NCBI GenBank assembly: GCA_000720805.1
Contig: JODI01000011.1
Coordinates: 1-64,000, forward strand
From: Streptomyces violaceoruber
Lineage (GTDB): Bacteria; Actinomycetota; Actinomycetes; Streptomycetales; Streptomycetaceae
Direction of reading: 5' to 3'
DNA: 64,000 nucleotides
Positions 25,771 to 33,932 of the stretch are shown piece after piece. The notes under the pieces were generated by a model. The model worked only from the letters and a program-made list of their open reading frames with translations. It ran no database searches and was not told the origin of the DNA. Within the stretch, counting starts at the first letter, position 1, and every line of letters begins with the position of its first letter. The position numbers and the translations under genes are program-made.

Positions 25771-26739
25771 ATGACACGCAACCACCGGATCCCGCCCTCT
25801 CCCCTGCCGCAGCGCGAGGGGGTGGATCCGGTGCGGGTGCGGTTGCCCGCCGAGGGGCCGTGGGCCACGGTGCGCGAGCACCTGGTGGAGCGGCTCGCGG
25901 CGCACGCCGGTGTCGTCGAGGGGATGTTCGACGCGGGGCAGGTCGTCGGGGCGGACGGGCGGGCGGTGGCCCCGGACGCGGTGTACGTACCCGGGATGTT
26001 CGTGTGGTTCCACCGGGAGCTGCGTGCCGAGGTAGCGGTGCCGTTCCCGGTGGAGGTGGTGTACCGCGACGAGCACATCGTCGTCGCCGACAAGCCGCAC
26101 TTCCTGGCCACCACCCCCCGCGGCAGCCATGTCACCCAGACCGCGCTCGCCCGGCTCCGCCGGGAGCTGGACCTCCCCACGCTGGGCGCCGCGCACCGGC
26201 TGGACCGGCTCACCGCCGGGCTGGTGCTGTTCACCGTACGGCCCGAGGAGCGGGGCGCCTACCAGGGGCTGTTCCGCGACCGGCGGGTGCGCAAGGAGTA
26301 CGAGGCCGTGGCACCGTACTCCCCCGCGCTCACCCTGCCCCGGACCGTGCGCAGCCGGATCGTGAAGGAGCGCGGGGTACTGGCCGCGTACGAGGTGGCG
26401 GGCGAACCGAACGCGATCAGCCGGGTGGAGCTGGTCGAGCGGGGCGAGCCGGCCGCCGGCCACGAAGGCACCCTCGGCCGCTACCGGCTCACCCCCGCCA
26501 CCGGCCAGACCCACCAGCTGCGGGTCCACATGAACGCGCTCGGAGTACCCATCCTCGGCGACCCCCTCTACCCCATGGTGACCGACCCCGTGCCGGCCGG
26601 TGACTTCCGGCGTCCGCTCCAACTGCTGGCGCGGAGGCTGGAGTTCACCGATCCGGTGACGGGAGTGGAGCACCGGTTCCACAGCGGGCGGGTTCTGGGG
26701 GCCTGGACGTCGTACGCAAGGTGGGCGGCTGGTCAGTAG
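25771..26739 (+). CDS. RluA-family RNA pseudouridine synthase
   Basis: 322 aa. The catalytic motif AAHRLDRLTAGLVLF (Asp in HRLD) and the late TPATGQTHQLRVHM and ILGDPLYP are RluA-family signatures. It converts a uridine in rRNA or tRNA to pseudouridine; which one cannot be told. The ATG at 25771 is used; a GTG three bases earlier... and TTG nine bases earlier are in frame. Its last 7 bp overlap the convergent P450 gene. Confidence 0.9.
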   Translation: MTRNHRIPPSPLPQREGVDPVRVRLPAEGPWATVREHLVERLAAHAGVVEGMFDAGQVVGADGRAVAPDAVYVPGMFVWFHRELRAEVAVPFPVEVVYRDEHIVVADKPHFLATTPRGSHVTQTALARLRRELDLPTLGAAHRLDRLTAGLVLFTVRPEERGAYQGLFRDRRVRKEYEAVAPYSPALTLPRTVRSRIVKERGVLAAYEVAGEPNAISRVELVERGEPAAGHEGTLGRYRLTPATGQTHQLRVHMNALGVPILGDPLYPMVTDPVPAGDFRRPLQLLARRLEFTDPVTGVEHRFHSGRVLGAWTSYARWAAGQ

Positions 26740-28235
26740 CCGCGCCACCACCGCAGGAAGCGCCGCCACGCGCCCCGCGGGCGGACCGGTTCAGGTGCCG
26801 GGGCGGGCTGTGGCGCCGGCCCGGGCTGTGGCATCGCTACGGCGGCCGGTCGGGGGTCCGGGCTGCCGACGGGGGCCGGCTCCGGCTGGTGCGTGCCGAC
26901 CTGCCAGGAGTTGCGCGGCGGCGGGACCGGCAGCCGGCCCGGTGTGAGCGTCACCTCCTGCGGCGGCGTCGGCGCGAACCGCACCGGCAGCTCCGCCAGG
27001 TGGCGGGAGGACATGGACTCCGTCCAGGTCAGCTCGTCCTCGGGGCAGTCGAGTTCGACGTCCGGAAGCCGCATCAGCAGCGCGTCCACACCGGTGTCGG
27101 CGATGGCTCGGCCGATGTCCTGGCCGGGGCACTCGTGCGGCCCGCCGCCGAAGGCGAGGTGGGAGCGGTTGCCCTTCATGTGGGCGGAGAGGTCGGGCCG
27201 CACCCGGGGGTCGACGTTGCCCGGCGCGATGCCGAAGAGCAGGCCGTCGCCCCTGCGGATGCGCTGGCCGCCCAACTCGGTGTCCTGCTTGGCGAAGTAG
27301 GCGAAGATCGTGCTGAACGGCGGCTCGTCCCACAGGGACTGCTCGACCGCCTCCGGCACCGTCATCTGGCCGCCGTTGAGCTGGGCGCGGAAGCGTGGGT
27401 CGGTGAGCACCATCCGCAGCACGTTGGCGAGCAGGTTGGCGGTGGCCTCGTACGCGGCGATGAGCACGAGCCGCAGGTGTTCGCGGACCTCGTCGTCGGT
27501 GAGCCGGGCCGGATGGGTGATGAGGTAGCTGGTGAAGTCCTCCTCGGGGCGGGCGCGACGGCGGGCGGTGAGCCGGCCGAGGGCGTCCATGATGTACGCG
27601 TTGCTGGCGATCGCGGTCTCGGTGCCGCGGAGCATGTCGCGGGCGGCCTGCACGATCCGGTCGTTGTACTCGTCGGGCATGCCGAGGACCTCGCACATCA
27701 CGGCCATCGGCAGGTGCTCGGAGAACTGGCTGACCAAATCGGCGGTGCCCTCCTCGCAGAACCGGTTGACCAGGCGCTGGGTGTGGCGGTTGATGTGCCG
27801 GCGGATGCCGCGGGGGTCGATGGTGGAGATGGCGCCGTTGACCGCGCCGCGCAGCCTCAGGTGCTCGTCGCCCTCGACGTGGGCGGCGATGGGCTGCCAG
27901 GCGATGTGCGGCATGAGGGGGTGGTCGGGCTTGACCAGGCCGTCCAGGAGCGGGGTCCAGATGCGGCTGTCCCGGCAGAACTGCGAGGGCGTACGCACCA
28001 TGTGCAGGTTCTCTGCGTGGCCGAGCACCACCCACATCGGCACGTCGTCGTGGAGCAGCACGGGCGCCACCGGGCCGTGTTCCTCCCGCAGTTGCTCGTA
28101 CAGCGAGCCGAGGTTCTCCGCGTCGGGCCCGTAGAGCCGGCGCAGTCCGCCGGGTCCGCGGTCGTGGGCGGGACATCCGGGCGGTGGAACGAGGCCGGGG
28201 TCCGTACCGGTCGGGGAGTGGTGTTCAGGCGTCAC
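26733..28235 (-). CDS. rarE: Conservon cytochrome P450 (CYP157-type, RarE)
   Basis: 500 aa. The heme-binding loop FGGGPHECPG gives the Cys ligand at about 369, and the I-helix AAYEAT (260-265) keeps the acid-Thr pair. The K-helix ExxR motif, otherwise nearly universal in P450s, is replaced by EQSLW at 298-302, the hallmark of the CYP157 family. The C-terminal 80 residues are a Pro-rich tail. It is the last gene of the rarABCDE conservon (cvn9 in S. coelicolor, which affects aerial mycelium formation) and follows rarD by 91 bp. A redox partner is not adjacent. Confidence 0.93.
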   Translation of the reverse strand: MTPEHHSPTGTDPGLVPPPGCPAHDRGPGGLRRLYGPDAENLGSLYEQLREEHGPVAPVLLHDDVPMWVVLGHAENLHMVRTPSQFCRDSRIWTPLLDGLVKPDHPLMPHIAWQPIAAHVEGDEHLRLRGAVNGAISTIDPRGIRRHINRHTQRLVNRFCEEGTADLVSQFSEHLPMAVMCEVLGMPDEYNDRIVQAARDMLRGTETAIASNAYIMDALGRLTARRRARPEEDFTSYLITHPARLTDDEVREHLRLVLIAAYEATANLLANVLRMVLTDPRFRAQLNGGQMTVPEAVEQSLWDEPPFSTIFAYFAKQDTELGGQRIRRGDGLLFGIAPGNVDPRVRPDLSAHMKGNRSHLAFGGGPHECPGQDIGRAIADTGVDALLMRLPDVELDCPEDELTWTESMSSRHLAELPVRFAPTPPQEVTLTPGRLPVPPPRNSWQVGTHQPEPAPVGSPDPRPAAVAMPQPGPAPQPAPAPEPVRPRGAWRRFLRWWRGY

Positions 28236-28326
28236 AGTGATCGCTCCGAAGTGGATCCGGTGTCCGTGTGTGTCATGTATGTCGGTGTATGTCCGTGCGG
28301 GGCCGTCGGCGCGGCTGCGGCTGCGG

Positions 28327-28947
28327 TCACCTCAGCGCGCCCGACATGGCGAGGGAGTGCAGGAAGCGCATGAGGGTCATCAGGGTGTCCCGGCTGGAGG
28401 CGCGGCGGCGCGCGTCGCAGTCGACGATGGGGATCTCCTCACTCAGGTCGAGTGCGGTGCGCAGTTCCTCGACGGGGTAACGGGGCGCGTCCGGGAAGGA
28501 GTTGACGGCGACGATGAAGGGCACGCCGCGCTCCTCCAGACGCCCCATGACGTCGAAACTGACTTCCAGGCGGCGGGTGTCGATGAGCACGACCGCGCCC
28601 AGCGCCCCCTCGAACAGGCCGTTCCACAGGAACCAGAAGCGTTCCTGGCCGGGGGTGCCGAAGAGGTACAGCACGAGTTGGTCGGTGATGCTGATGCGGC
28701 CGAAGTCCATCGCCACGGTGGTGGCCGTCTTGGACTCGGATCCGTAGTCGTCGTCCACGCCGACGCCGGCCTGGGTCATGGTCTCCTCGGTGGTCAGCGG
28801 TTTGATCTCGCTGACCGAGCCGACCATGGTGGTCTTGCCGACACCGAAGCCGCCCACGATGACGATCTTCACCGCCGCCTGGGCGGTGGGCGGGAGGTGG
28901 TCCTCCTTCCGGGGACCCGTGACGGTGTCAGAGTTTTTGAAGTCCAT
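28327..28947 (-). CDS. rarD: Conservon Ras-like GTPase (RarD)
   Basis: 206 aa. The P-loop GGFGVGKTT is at about 32-40, and a G3-like segment FGTPGQERFWFLW replaces the usual DxxGQ. AVNSFPDA stands at the G4 position, typical of this atypical prokaryotic GTPase family (CvnD). Within a conservon it is thought to act with the RarA ATPase-like protein, the roadblock protein RarB and DUF742 protein RarC as a membrane-associated signalling complex. It overlaps rarC by 20 bp. Confidence 0.93.
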   Translation of the reverse strand: MDFKNSDTVTGPRKEDHLPPTAQAAVKIVIVGGFGVGKTTMVGSVSEIKPLTTEETMTQAGVGVDDDYGSESKTATTVAMDFGRISITDQLVLYLFGTPGQERFWFLWNGLFEGALGAVVLIDTRRLEVSFDVMGRLEERGVPFIVAVNSFPDAPRYPVEELRTALDLSEEIPIVDCDARRRASSRDTLMTLMRFLHSLAMSGALR

Positions 28948-29368
28948 GCATCACCGCTTCGAGGAGAGAACGGTCGGCCAGCGCCTGTCGGATGACCGGG
29001 GCACGCGCCGTCACCAGTTCGGCCGTCAGCAGCTCGGTGATCAGTACGGTCACCACGCTGAACGGCAGGCTCAGATAGGCCGACAGCTCGGCCACGGACA
29101 GGGGGGCCGTACACAGCCGGAGCAGCGCCGCCTGCTCGGGTGTCGCGGAGGGCGGCGGGTCGGCGCTCGCCACGATCAGCGTGACCAGGTCGAGTTCGGT
29201 GCGTCGGGCACCGTCCGGACCGGTGATCACGTACAGCCGCTCGGGGTTCTTCTTCTCCCCCTCGGGCTGCTGGTCGTCCTCGGGCGGGCGCGTCGGTTCG
29301 GGTTCCGGCCTGATGTACGGCTCGGGTTCCTGCTTGGGGTATCGCCGCCGGCGTTGCGGAGGAATCAT
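28928..29368 (-). CDS. rarC: Conservon DUF742 protein (RarC)
   Basis: 146 aa. The N-terminal 45 residues are charged and Pro-rich. The DUF742 domain follows (RLYVITGPDGARRTELDLVTLIV, with a predicted winged-helix core LCTAPLSVAELSAYLSLP). It is cotranscribed: its ATG overlaps rarB by 4 bp and its end overlaps rarD by 20 bp. Members may link the sensor-like RarA to the GTPase; the biochemical role is not settled. Confidence 0.92.
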   Translation of the reverse strand: MIPPQRRRRYPKQEPEPYIRPEPEPTRPPEDDQQPEGEKKNPERLYVITGPDGARRTELDLVTLIVASADPPPSATPEQAALLRLCTAPLSVAELSAYLSLPFSVVTVLITELLTAELVTARAPVIRQALADRSLLEAVMHGLQKL

Positions 29369-29772
29369 ACGGTCTGCCCGTTGCGCCTGGGCGGGCTGGT
29401 GAGGTGCGCGCCGATGCGGATGACCAGATCGCTCATGCGGGCGCTCATGTAGCCGGGTTCGGCGCGTACGTCGGAGAGCACCGCGAGGTAGGCGTTGGGT
29501 CCGGCGGCCATCAGGTAGAAGTAGCCGCCGTGGATCTCGATGAGGACCATCTTCATCTCGCCCTCGCTGCCCGGGATCTCCTGGGCGACGGCGCCGGCCA
29601 GGCTCTGCAGGCCCGCGCAGGCCGCGGCGACGCGGTCGGCGGTGTCCGGGTCGCCGCCGTGGCGGGCGATGCGCAGTCCGTCGGCGGAGAGCACCACGAT
29701 CATCTGGATGCCCGGTACGCCCTTGGCGAGGTCCTGGAGCATCCAGTCGAAGTTGCCGCGCTGCTGGATCAC
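29365..29772 (-). CDS. rarB: Conservon roadblock/LC7 protein (RarB)
   Basis: 135 aa roadblock/LC7 domain (VPGIQMIVVLSADGLRIA, then the central FYLMAAGPNAYLAVLSD). Roadblock proteins modulate small GTPases, here presumably RarD. It overlaps rarA and rarC by 4 bp each, so translation is coupled across the operon. Confidence 0.93.
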   Translation of the reverse strand: MIQQRGNFDWMLQDLAKGVPGIQMIVVLSADGLRIARHGGDPDTADRVAAACAGLQSLAGAVAQEIPGSEGEMKMVLIEIHGGYFYLMAAGPNAYLAVLSDVRAEPGYMSARMSDLVIRIGAHLTSPPRRNGQTV

Positions 29773-31370
29773 TTGAGGTCTCCCTCGTCGTCGGCCTCGA
29801 CGTGGGCCGGTTCGTCGGTCGGCTGGGGGGGTGCGGTGGGGTCAGGGCGCTTGAGGTTGTCGAAGAACGCCTGGACCCACTGACCCGGCGGGGTGTCGGG
29901 CGCCTTCTGCGCGATCTCCGGCGCGGGTTCGGGCTCGCGTTTGGCGGTCGACCAGATGGTCGGCCGGCCCTCCCGTTCGGCCTGCTCGATGGCTGCCTGC
30001 TCGGCGTAGCGCTGGGTGAGCGAGGTCTTGACCCGGCTGCGGCGCTGCGGCAGTCCGTTGGCGGTCCACTCGGTGACCTCGGGGACGTCGTCCTCCATGG
30101 AGACCGGAGTGACGAACTTGGGGCTGGTGGGGCGGCGGTTCTTGACCGTGCGCTTGGGGCCGGGGAGCGCGCCGAGTTCGGGCTGGGGCACGGCCGTGGC
30201 GCCGATGCCGTGGGCGAGTCCGACGCCGGGCTCCGAGGTGAGCATGTCGCTGGGCACGACGAGGATGGCGCGGACCCCGCCGTACGCGGAGGCCCGCAGC
30301 GAGACCTGCATGTTGTAGGTGCGGCACAGCCGGCCCACGACGGCGAGGCCCAGGCGCGGCGCCTCGCCGAGGTCCTGCAGGTCGACGCCGGCCATGGCGC
30401 GTTCCAGCATGCCCTCGGCCCTCAGGCGGGCGTCCTCGCTGAGGCTGACGCCGGCGTCCTCGATCTCGATGCAGACACCGGTCTGCACCTCGGTGGCGGT
30501 GACGTGCACCTTGGTCTGCGGGGGCGAGTAGCGGGTGGCGTTGTCGAGGAGTTCGGCCGCCGCGTGGATGACGGGTTCGACGGCGGTGCCCTTGACGTTG
30601 ACCTTGGCGATGGAGGTCAGGTCGATGCGCCCGTACTCCAGGATCCGGGACATCGCGCCGCGCAGCACGCTGTAGAGCGCGACGGGCTCGGGCCACTGAC
30701 GGCCGGGGCGGCCGCCGCCGAGGACGGAGATGGAGTCGGCGAGCCGGCCGATCAGCGCGGTGCCGTGGTCGATGCGCAGCAGGTCGGTGAAGACCTCGGG
30801 GTTGCGGCCGTGGTCCTCCTCCATCTCCCGCAGTTCGTTGGCCTGCTGGTGGACGATGGCCTGGACGCGACGGGCGATGCTGACGAAGGAGCGCTGCGCG
30901 GCGTCGCGCATGACGTCCTCGGTGTCGATGACGGTCAGCACCGCCTTGAGCAACGACACCTGGGACTCAGGGAGTTCGTGCCAGGCGGTCTCGACGTCGC
31001 CGAGGTGGCGAATCACCTCTGCGGGGGAATTTCCGCCGCGCATCAGGTGCAGGGCGGTCGGCAGGATCTCCTTGGCGAGGCGGGTCATCTCCTCCTCGTG
31101 GCCGGCGATCCGCCGTTCCAGATACGCGGAGCGACGGGCGTGCTCCGTGCGCAGGTCACGCAGGGTCCGGCCGCGGCGGACCGCTTCCGACGCCGTCGCG
31201 ACCAACAGCAGGGTGGCGAGGGCGCCGCACCAGCCGACGGCGGCCCGGGCCGGTGCCGTCACCAGCGCGACGGCGGCCCCGGTCGCCGCGGCCATCGCTA
31301 TGGCGGGCAGCAACAACACGCGGGTGTACGGGAGTTCACGGCGACCGGGAGGAGATTGAACACTCACCAT
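29769..31370 (-). CDS. rarA: Conservon sensor kinase-like membrane ATPase (RarA)
   Basis: 533 aa. Two N-terminal membrane helices (about 15-57) precede a cytoplasmic coiled-coil region and a GHKL ATPase domain: N-box AAAELLDNATRYSPP and a G1-like IEIEDAGVSLS. A phospho-accepting His in the usual H-box is not evident, which is typical of CvnA proteins, so it may not be a true kinase. The C-terminal 150 residues are a disordered, Pro/Glu-rich tail. The ATG at 31370 has GAGGG six bases upstream. It is the first gene of the conservon. Confidence 0.92.
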   Translation of the reverse strand: MVSVQSPPGRRELPYTRVLLLPAIAMAAATGAAVALVTAPARAAVGWCGALATLLLVATASEAVRRGRTLRDLRTEHARRSAYLERRIAGHEEEMTRLAKEILPTALHLMRGGNSPAEVIRHLGDVETAWHELPESQVSLLKAVLTVIDTEDVMRDAAQRSFVSIARRVQAIVHQQANELREMEEDHGRNPEVFTDLLRIDHGTALIGRLADSISVLGGGRPGRQWPEPVALYSVLRGAMSRILEYGRIDLTSIAKVNVKGTAVEPVIHAAAELLDNATRYSPPQTKVHVTATEVQTGVCIEIEDAGVSLSEDARLRAEGMLERAMAGVDLQDLGEAPRLGLAVVGRLCRTYNMQVSLRASAYGGVRAILVVPSDMLTSEPGVGLAHGIGATAVPQPELGALPGPKRTVKNRRPTSPKFVTPVSMEDDVPEVTEWTANGLPQRRSRVKTSLTQRYAEQAAIEQAEREGRPTIWSTAKREPEPAPEIAQKAPDTPPGQWVQAFFDNLKRPDPTAPPQPTDEPAHVEADDEGDLK

Positions 31371-31694
31371 GTGGGCCCTCTGAAACAAATCGGCGGGGTG
31401 TCGGGGAGCTTGCAGGGGGGAATGTCGTGGGTATCTCTGGATCTTCTGCACATTTGCGAACAAGCGCACGAATACGCCTCAACTCGGTGCGCTGCGGGCG
31501 AGCTTAGTCCGACCGGATCATCGCCATGTCATATTCAGCAAGCGTCTGAAACCGGGCGCACAGGAGGGGTACGCTCGGCTCCATTTATACGCTGAGGTTC
31601 TCATCGCACACACTGAGTAACGATGTACAGGCGTGCGAAAACACCCACCGTGACGAGTGACGTGCCCCCACAACGAGGCCGAGGAGCGCCGGGA
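31371..31694. promoter_or_regulatory. Conservon upstream region
   Basis: 324 bp without a gene, between the rarA start and the TetR stop, and more A+T-rich than its surroundings (for example CTCCATTTATACGCTGAGG near 31580). It must contain the rarA-E promoter. I see no clear operator. Confidence 0.5.
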
Positions 31695-32330
31695 TCAGAC
31701 CCCGGCGATGCGCAGCGCGGCGTCCGCCGTCGCCTCCGCGAACACCGACACGGACCGCGCGGGGTCGGAGCGGTGGACGAGGATGACGCCCTCGATCAAC
31801 CCGAACACCAGGTCCGTCCGGAGATCCAGCTCGCTCTTGGCGAGCTCGCCACCGGACCTGGCGGCCGCGAGCAACTGCCGGTAGGCGTCCTTGAGTTCGG
31901 CACGCACGGCGTGGAAGCCGGCGAAGCGCTCGGCGCGCACCTCGGGCAGCAGATAGAGCCCGCCGAGGTTGTGCGTACCGCCGCACAGCACCTCGACGTC
32001 GGCCCGGCACAGCTCCCACAACCGGTCCTCGGCCGGGACGGTGTCGTCTGCGAGAAGTTCACGGGCGTACGCGAGGGAGGGCGTGACGGTGGACTCCAGG
32101 AGCTGGGCGAGCAACTCCTCCTTGCCGGAGACGTAGTGGTACATGGACGCCTGGCGCATTCCGGCGCGTTCGGCGACGGCCCGGGTGGAGGTGGCCGCGT
32201 AGCCGAGGGTGGTGAACAACTCGGCGGCGGCCGCGAGGAGTTCCTCGCGCGGCTCCAGCCCGCTGTCCGGCCGCTGAGCGGCCCGCGGCCTGCCGACCCG
32301 TCGGCTTTGCCCTGTACCTGCTGTCCCCAT
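31695..32330 (-). CDS. TetR-family regulator of the carboxylase operon
   Basis: 211 aa. The helix-turn-helix (about 28-75) has the TetR signatures ELFTTLGYAATSTRAVAERAG and QASMYHYVSGKEELL. A C-terminal ligand/dimer domain of about 130 residues follows. The ATG at 32330 is chosen as it lies shortly before the conserved domain. It is divergent from the DUF1989-carboxylase operon, with a perfect inverted repeat between them, so it is the likely regulator of both. Confidence 0.9.
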   Translation of the reverse strand: MGTAGTGQSRRVGRPRAAQRPDSGLEPREELLAAAAELFTTLGYAATSTRAVAERAGMRQASMYHYVSGKEELLAQLLESTVTPSLAYARELLADDTVPAEDRLWELCRADVEVLCGGTHNLGGLYLLPEVRAERFAGFHAVRAELKDAYRQLLAAARSGGELAKSELDLRTDLVFGLIEGVILVHRSDPARSVSVFAEATADAALRIAGV

Positions 32331-32426
32331 GCGATCGATCCTCGCACACCGCCGTCCGCGGTGATCTTCGTGAGGGCCCGGTAACCGACCGGCAACGCGA
32401 CGGCAACGCCCGTGACCCGCCCCCCG

Positions 32427-32455
32427 CCTAATTTCTGTCGAGCGACAGAAATAGG
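32427..32455. promoter_or_regulatory. TetR operator of the carboxylase operon
   Basis: ATTTCTGTC (32431-32439), four bases, GACAGAAAT (32444-32452): a perfect 9-bp inverted repeat, with CCTA and AGG extending the symmetry outward. It ends about 30 bp before the first DUF1989 gene and lies in the promoter region shared with the divergent TetR gene. A near-copy is at 24092-24116. Confidence 0.8.
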
Positions 32456-32484
32456 ACAGTACCCACGGAGCCGGAGGTCCCGCG

Positions 32485-33309
32485 ATGGCGACAGCGACCA
32501 CTTACGGAGCCCGCGCCCACGCGCGTGCCCAGGAGGGCACCCGCACCGAGGCGATGCCCGTCGTCCCGGCCAGGAACTGGCCGGCCCCACCGTGCGAGGC
32601 GGGCCACCTGGTGTGGGCGGAGACGGTCGCGGGCGGCAACTACACGCACCGGGTCCTGGCCCGCGGCACCGAGCTGCGCCTGACCGACCCGCGCGGCGAC
32701 GCCTGCGCCCACCTGCTCCTGTACGCGGCCGACCGGCCCTGGGAGCGGCTGAACGTCGCCGACACGGTGAAGGTCCAGTGGAACGCCTACCTGGGCGAGG
32801 GCCAGCTCCTCCTGTCCGACCAGGGCCGCGTCCTCGCCTCCCTGATCGCCGACACGTCCGGCCGCCACGACGCGCTGTGCGGCACCTCCACCCTGGTCCG
32901 CAACACCGAGCGCTACGGCGACGGCACCCCGCAGAGCCCCTCCCCCGCGGGCCGCGAACTGTTCACACTGGCGGCCGCGAAGAACGGCCTGGAGCCGCGC
33001 GACCTGCCGCCCTCGCTCTCCTTCTTCCAGGGCGTCGAGGTCCGCGAGGACGGCGCACTCGACTTCACCGGCTCGGCCGGCCCCGGCGGCAGCGTCACCC
33101 TGCGCGCCGAGCAGGACGTCACCGTACTGATCGCGAACGTCCCCCACCCGGCCGACCCCCGCCCCGAGTACGTCAGCACCCCCCTGGAGGTGCTCGCCTG
33201 GCGTGCCGAGGCGACGAAGCCGGGCGACCCCCTGTGGGACGCCACACCCGAGGGCCACCGCGCCTTCCTCAACACCGCGGACTTCCTCGCCGCGAGGGGG
33301 CTCGCATGA
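32485..33309 (+). CDS. DUF1989 urea carboxylase-associated protein 1 (carboxyguanidine deiminase subunit-like)
   Basis: 274 aa. It belongs to the DUF1989 family (LTDPRGDACAHLLLY, then HDALCGTSTLVRNTERYG), found next to carboxylases annotated for urea. In bacteria where the pair has been studied, the two DUF1989 proteins form a carboxyguanidine deiminase, which turns carboxyguanidine into allophanate. The ATGA overlap with the next gene shows coupling. Confidence 0.87.
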   Translation: MATATTYGARAHARAQEGTRTEAMPVVPARNWPAPPCEAGHLVWAETVAGGNYTHRVLARGTELRLTDPRGDACAHLLLYAADRPWERLNVADTVKVQWNAYLGEGQLLLSDQGRVLASLIADTSGRHDALCGTSTLVRNTERYGDGTPQSPSPAGRELFTLAAAKNGLEPRDLPPSLSFFQGVEVREDGALDFTGSAGPGGSVTLRAEQDVTVLIANVPHPADPRPEYVSTPLEVLAWRAEATKPGDPLWDATPEGHRAFLNTADFLAARGLA

Positions 33310-33932
33310 CCACGACCACCACCACGACCACGACGGCCGTCGTTCCCGCACGCGCCGCCTGGTCCGCCGTCGTACGCGCCGGCGAGACGCTCACCATCAC
33401 CGACCTGCACGGCAACCAGGCCGTCGACTTCCTCGTCTACGACGCCCACGACACGTCGGTCCGCTACAGCGCCCCCGACACGATCCAGGCGCAGGGCAAC
33501 CTCTTCCTGACCACGGGCAGCGTGCTGATGTCCAACGAGCACACCCCGTTGATGACGGTGACCGCCGACGACGTCGGCCGTCACGACACGGTCGGCGGGG
33601 CCTGCTCCAAGGAGTCGAACACCCTGCGGTACGGCCACCACACCTGGTCGCAGCACGCGTGCGTGGACAACTTCCTCGCCGAGGGCGCCAAGTACGGCCT
33701 GGGCAAACGGGATCTGGTCTCCAACATCAACTGGTACATGAACGTGCCGGTCGAGAAGGACGGCACCCTCGGCATCGTCGACGGCCTGTCCTCCCCGGGC
33801 CTGAAGCTGACCCTGCGCGCCGAGCGCGACGTGCTCGTCCTGGTCTCCAACTGCCCCCAGATCAACAACCCGTGCAACGGCTTCGAGCCGACCGCCGTGG
33901 AGATGACGATCAGCGAGGCGGGCACCGCATGA
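33306..33932 (+). CDS. DUF1989 urea carboxylase-associated protein 2 (carboxyguanidine deiminase subunit-like)
   Basis: 208 aa. The first ten residues are a run of Thr after Met, from an ACC/ACG repeat. The DUF1989 core follows: DLHGNQAVDFLVYD, GGACSKESNTLRYG, a Cys-containing NCPQINNPCNGF near the end. It overlaps both neighbours by 4 bp. It pairs with the preceding gene product, from which it differs in sequence and length, consistent with a heteromeric enzyme. Confidence 0.87.
   Translation: MTTTTTTTTTAVVPARAAWSAVVRAGETLTITDLHGNQAVDFLVYDAHDTSVRYSAPDTIQAQGNLFLTTGSVLMSNEHTPLMTVTADDVGRHDTVGGACSKESNTLRYGHHTWSQHACVDNFLAEGAKYGLGKRDLVSNINWYMNVPVEKDGTLGIVDGLSSPGLKLTLRAERDVLVLVSNCPQINNPCNGFEPTAVEMTISEAGTA

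Noticed and set aside
32331..32484. Guanidine riboswitch before the DUF1989 operon
   Set aside because: I could not see the expected conserved stems; a perfect TetR-type operator is in its place.
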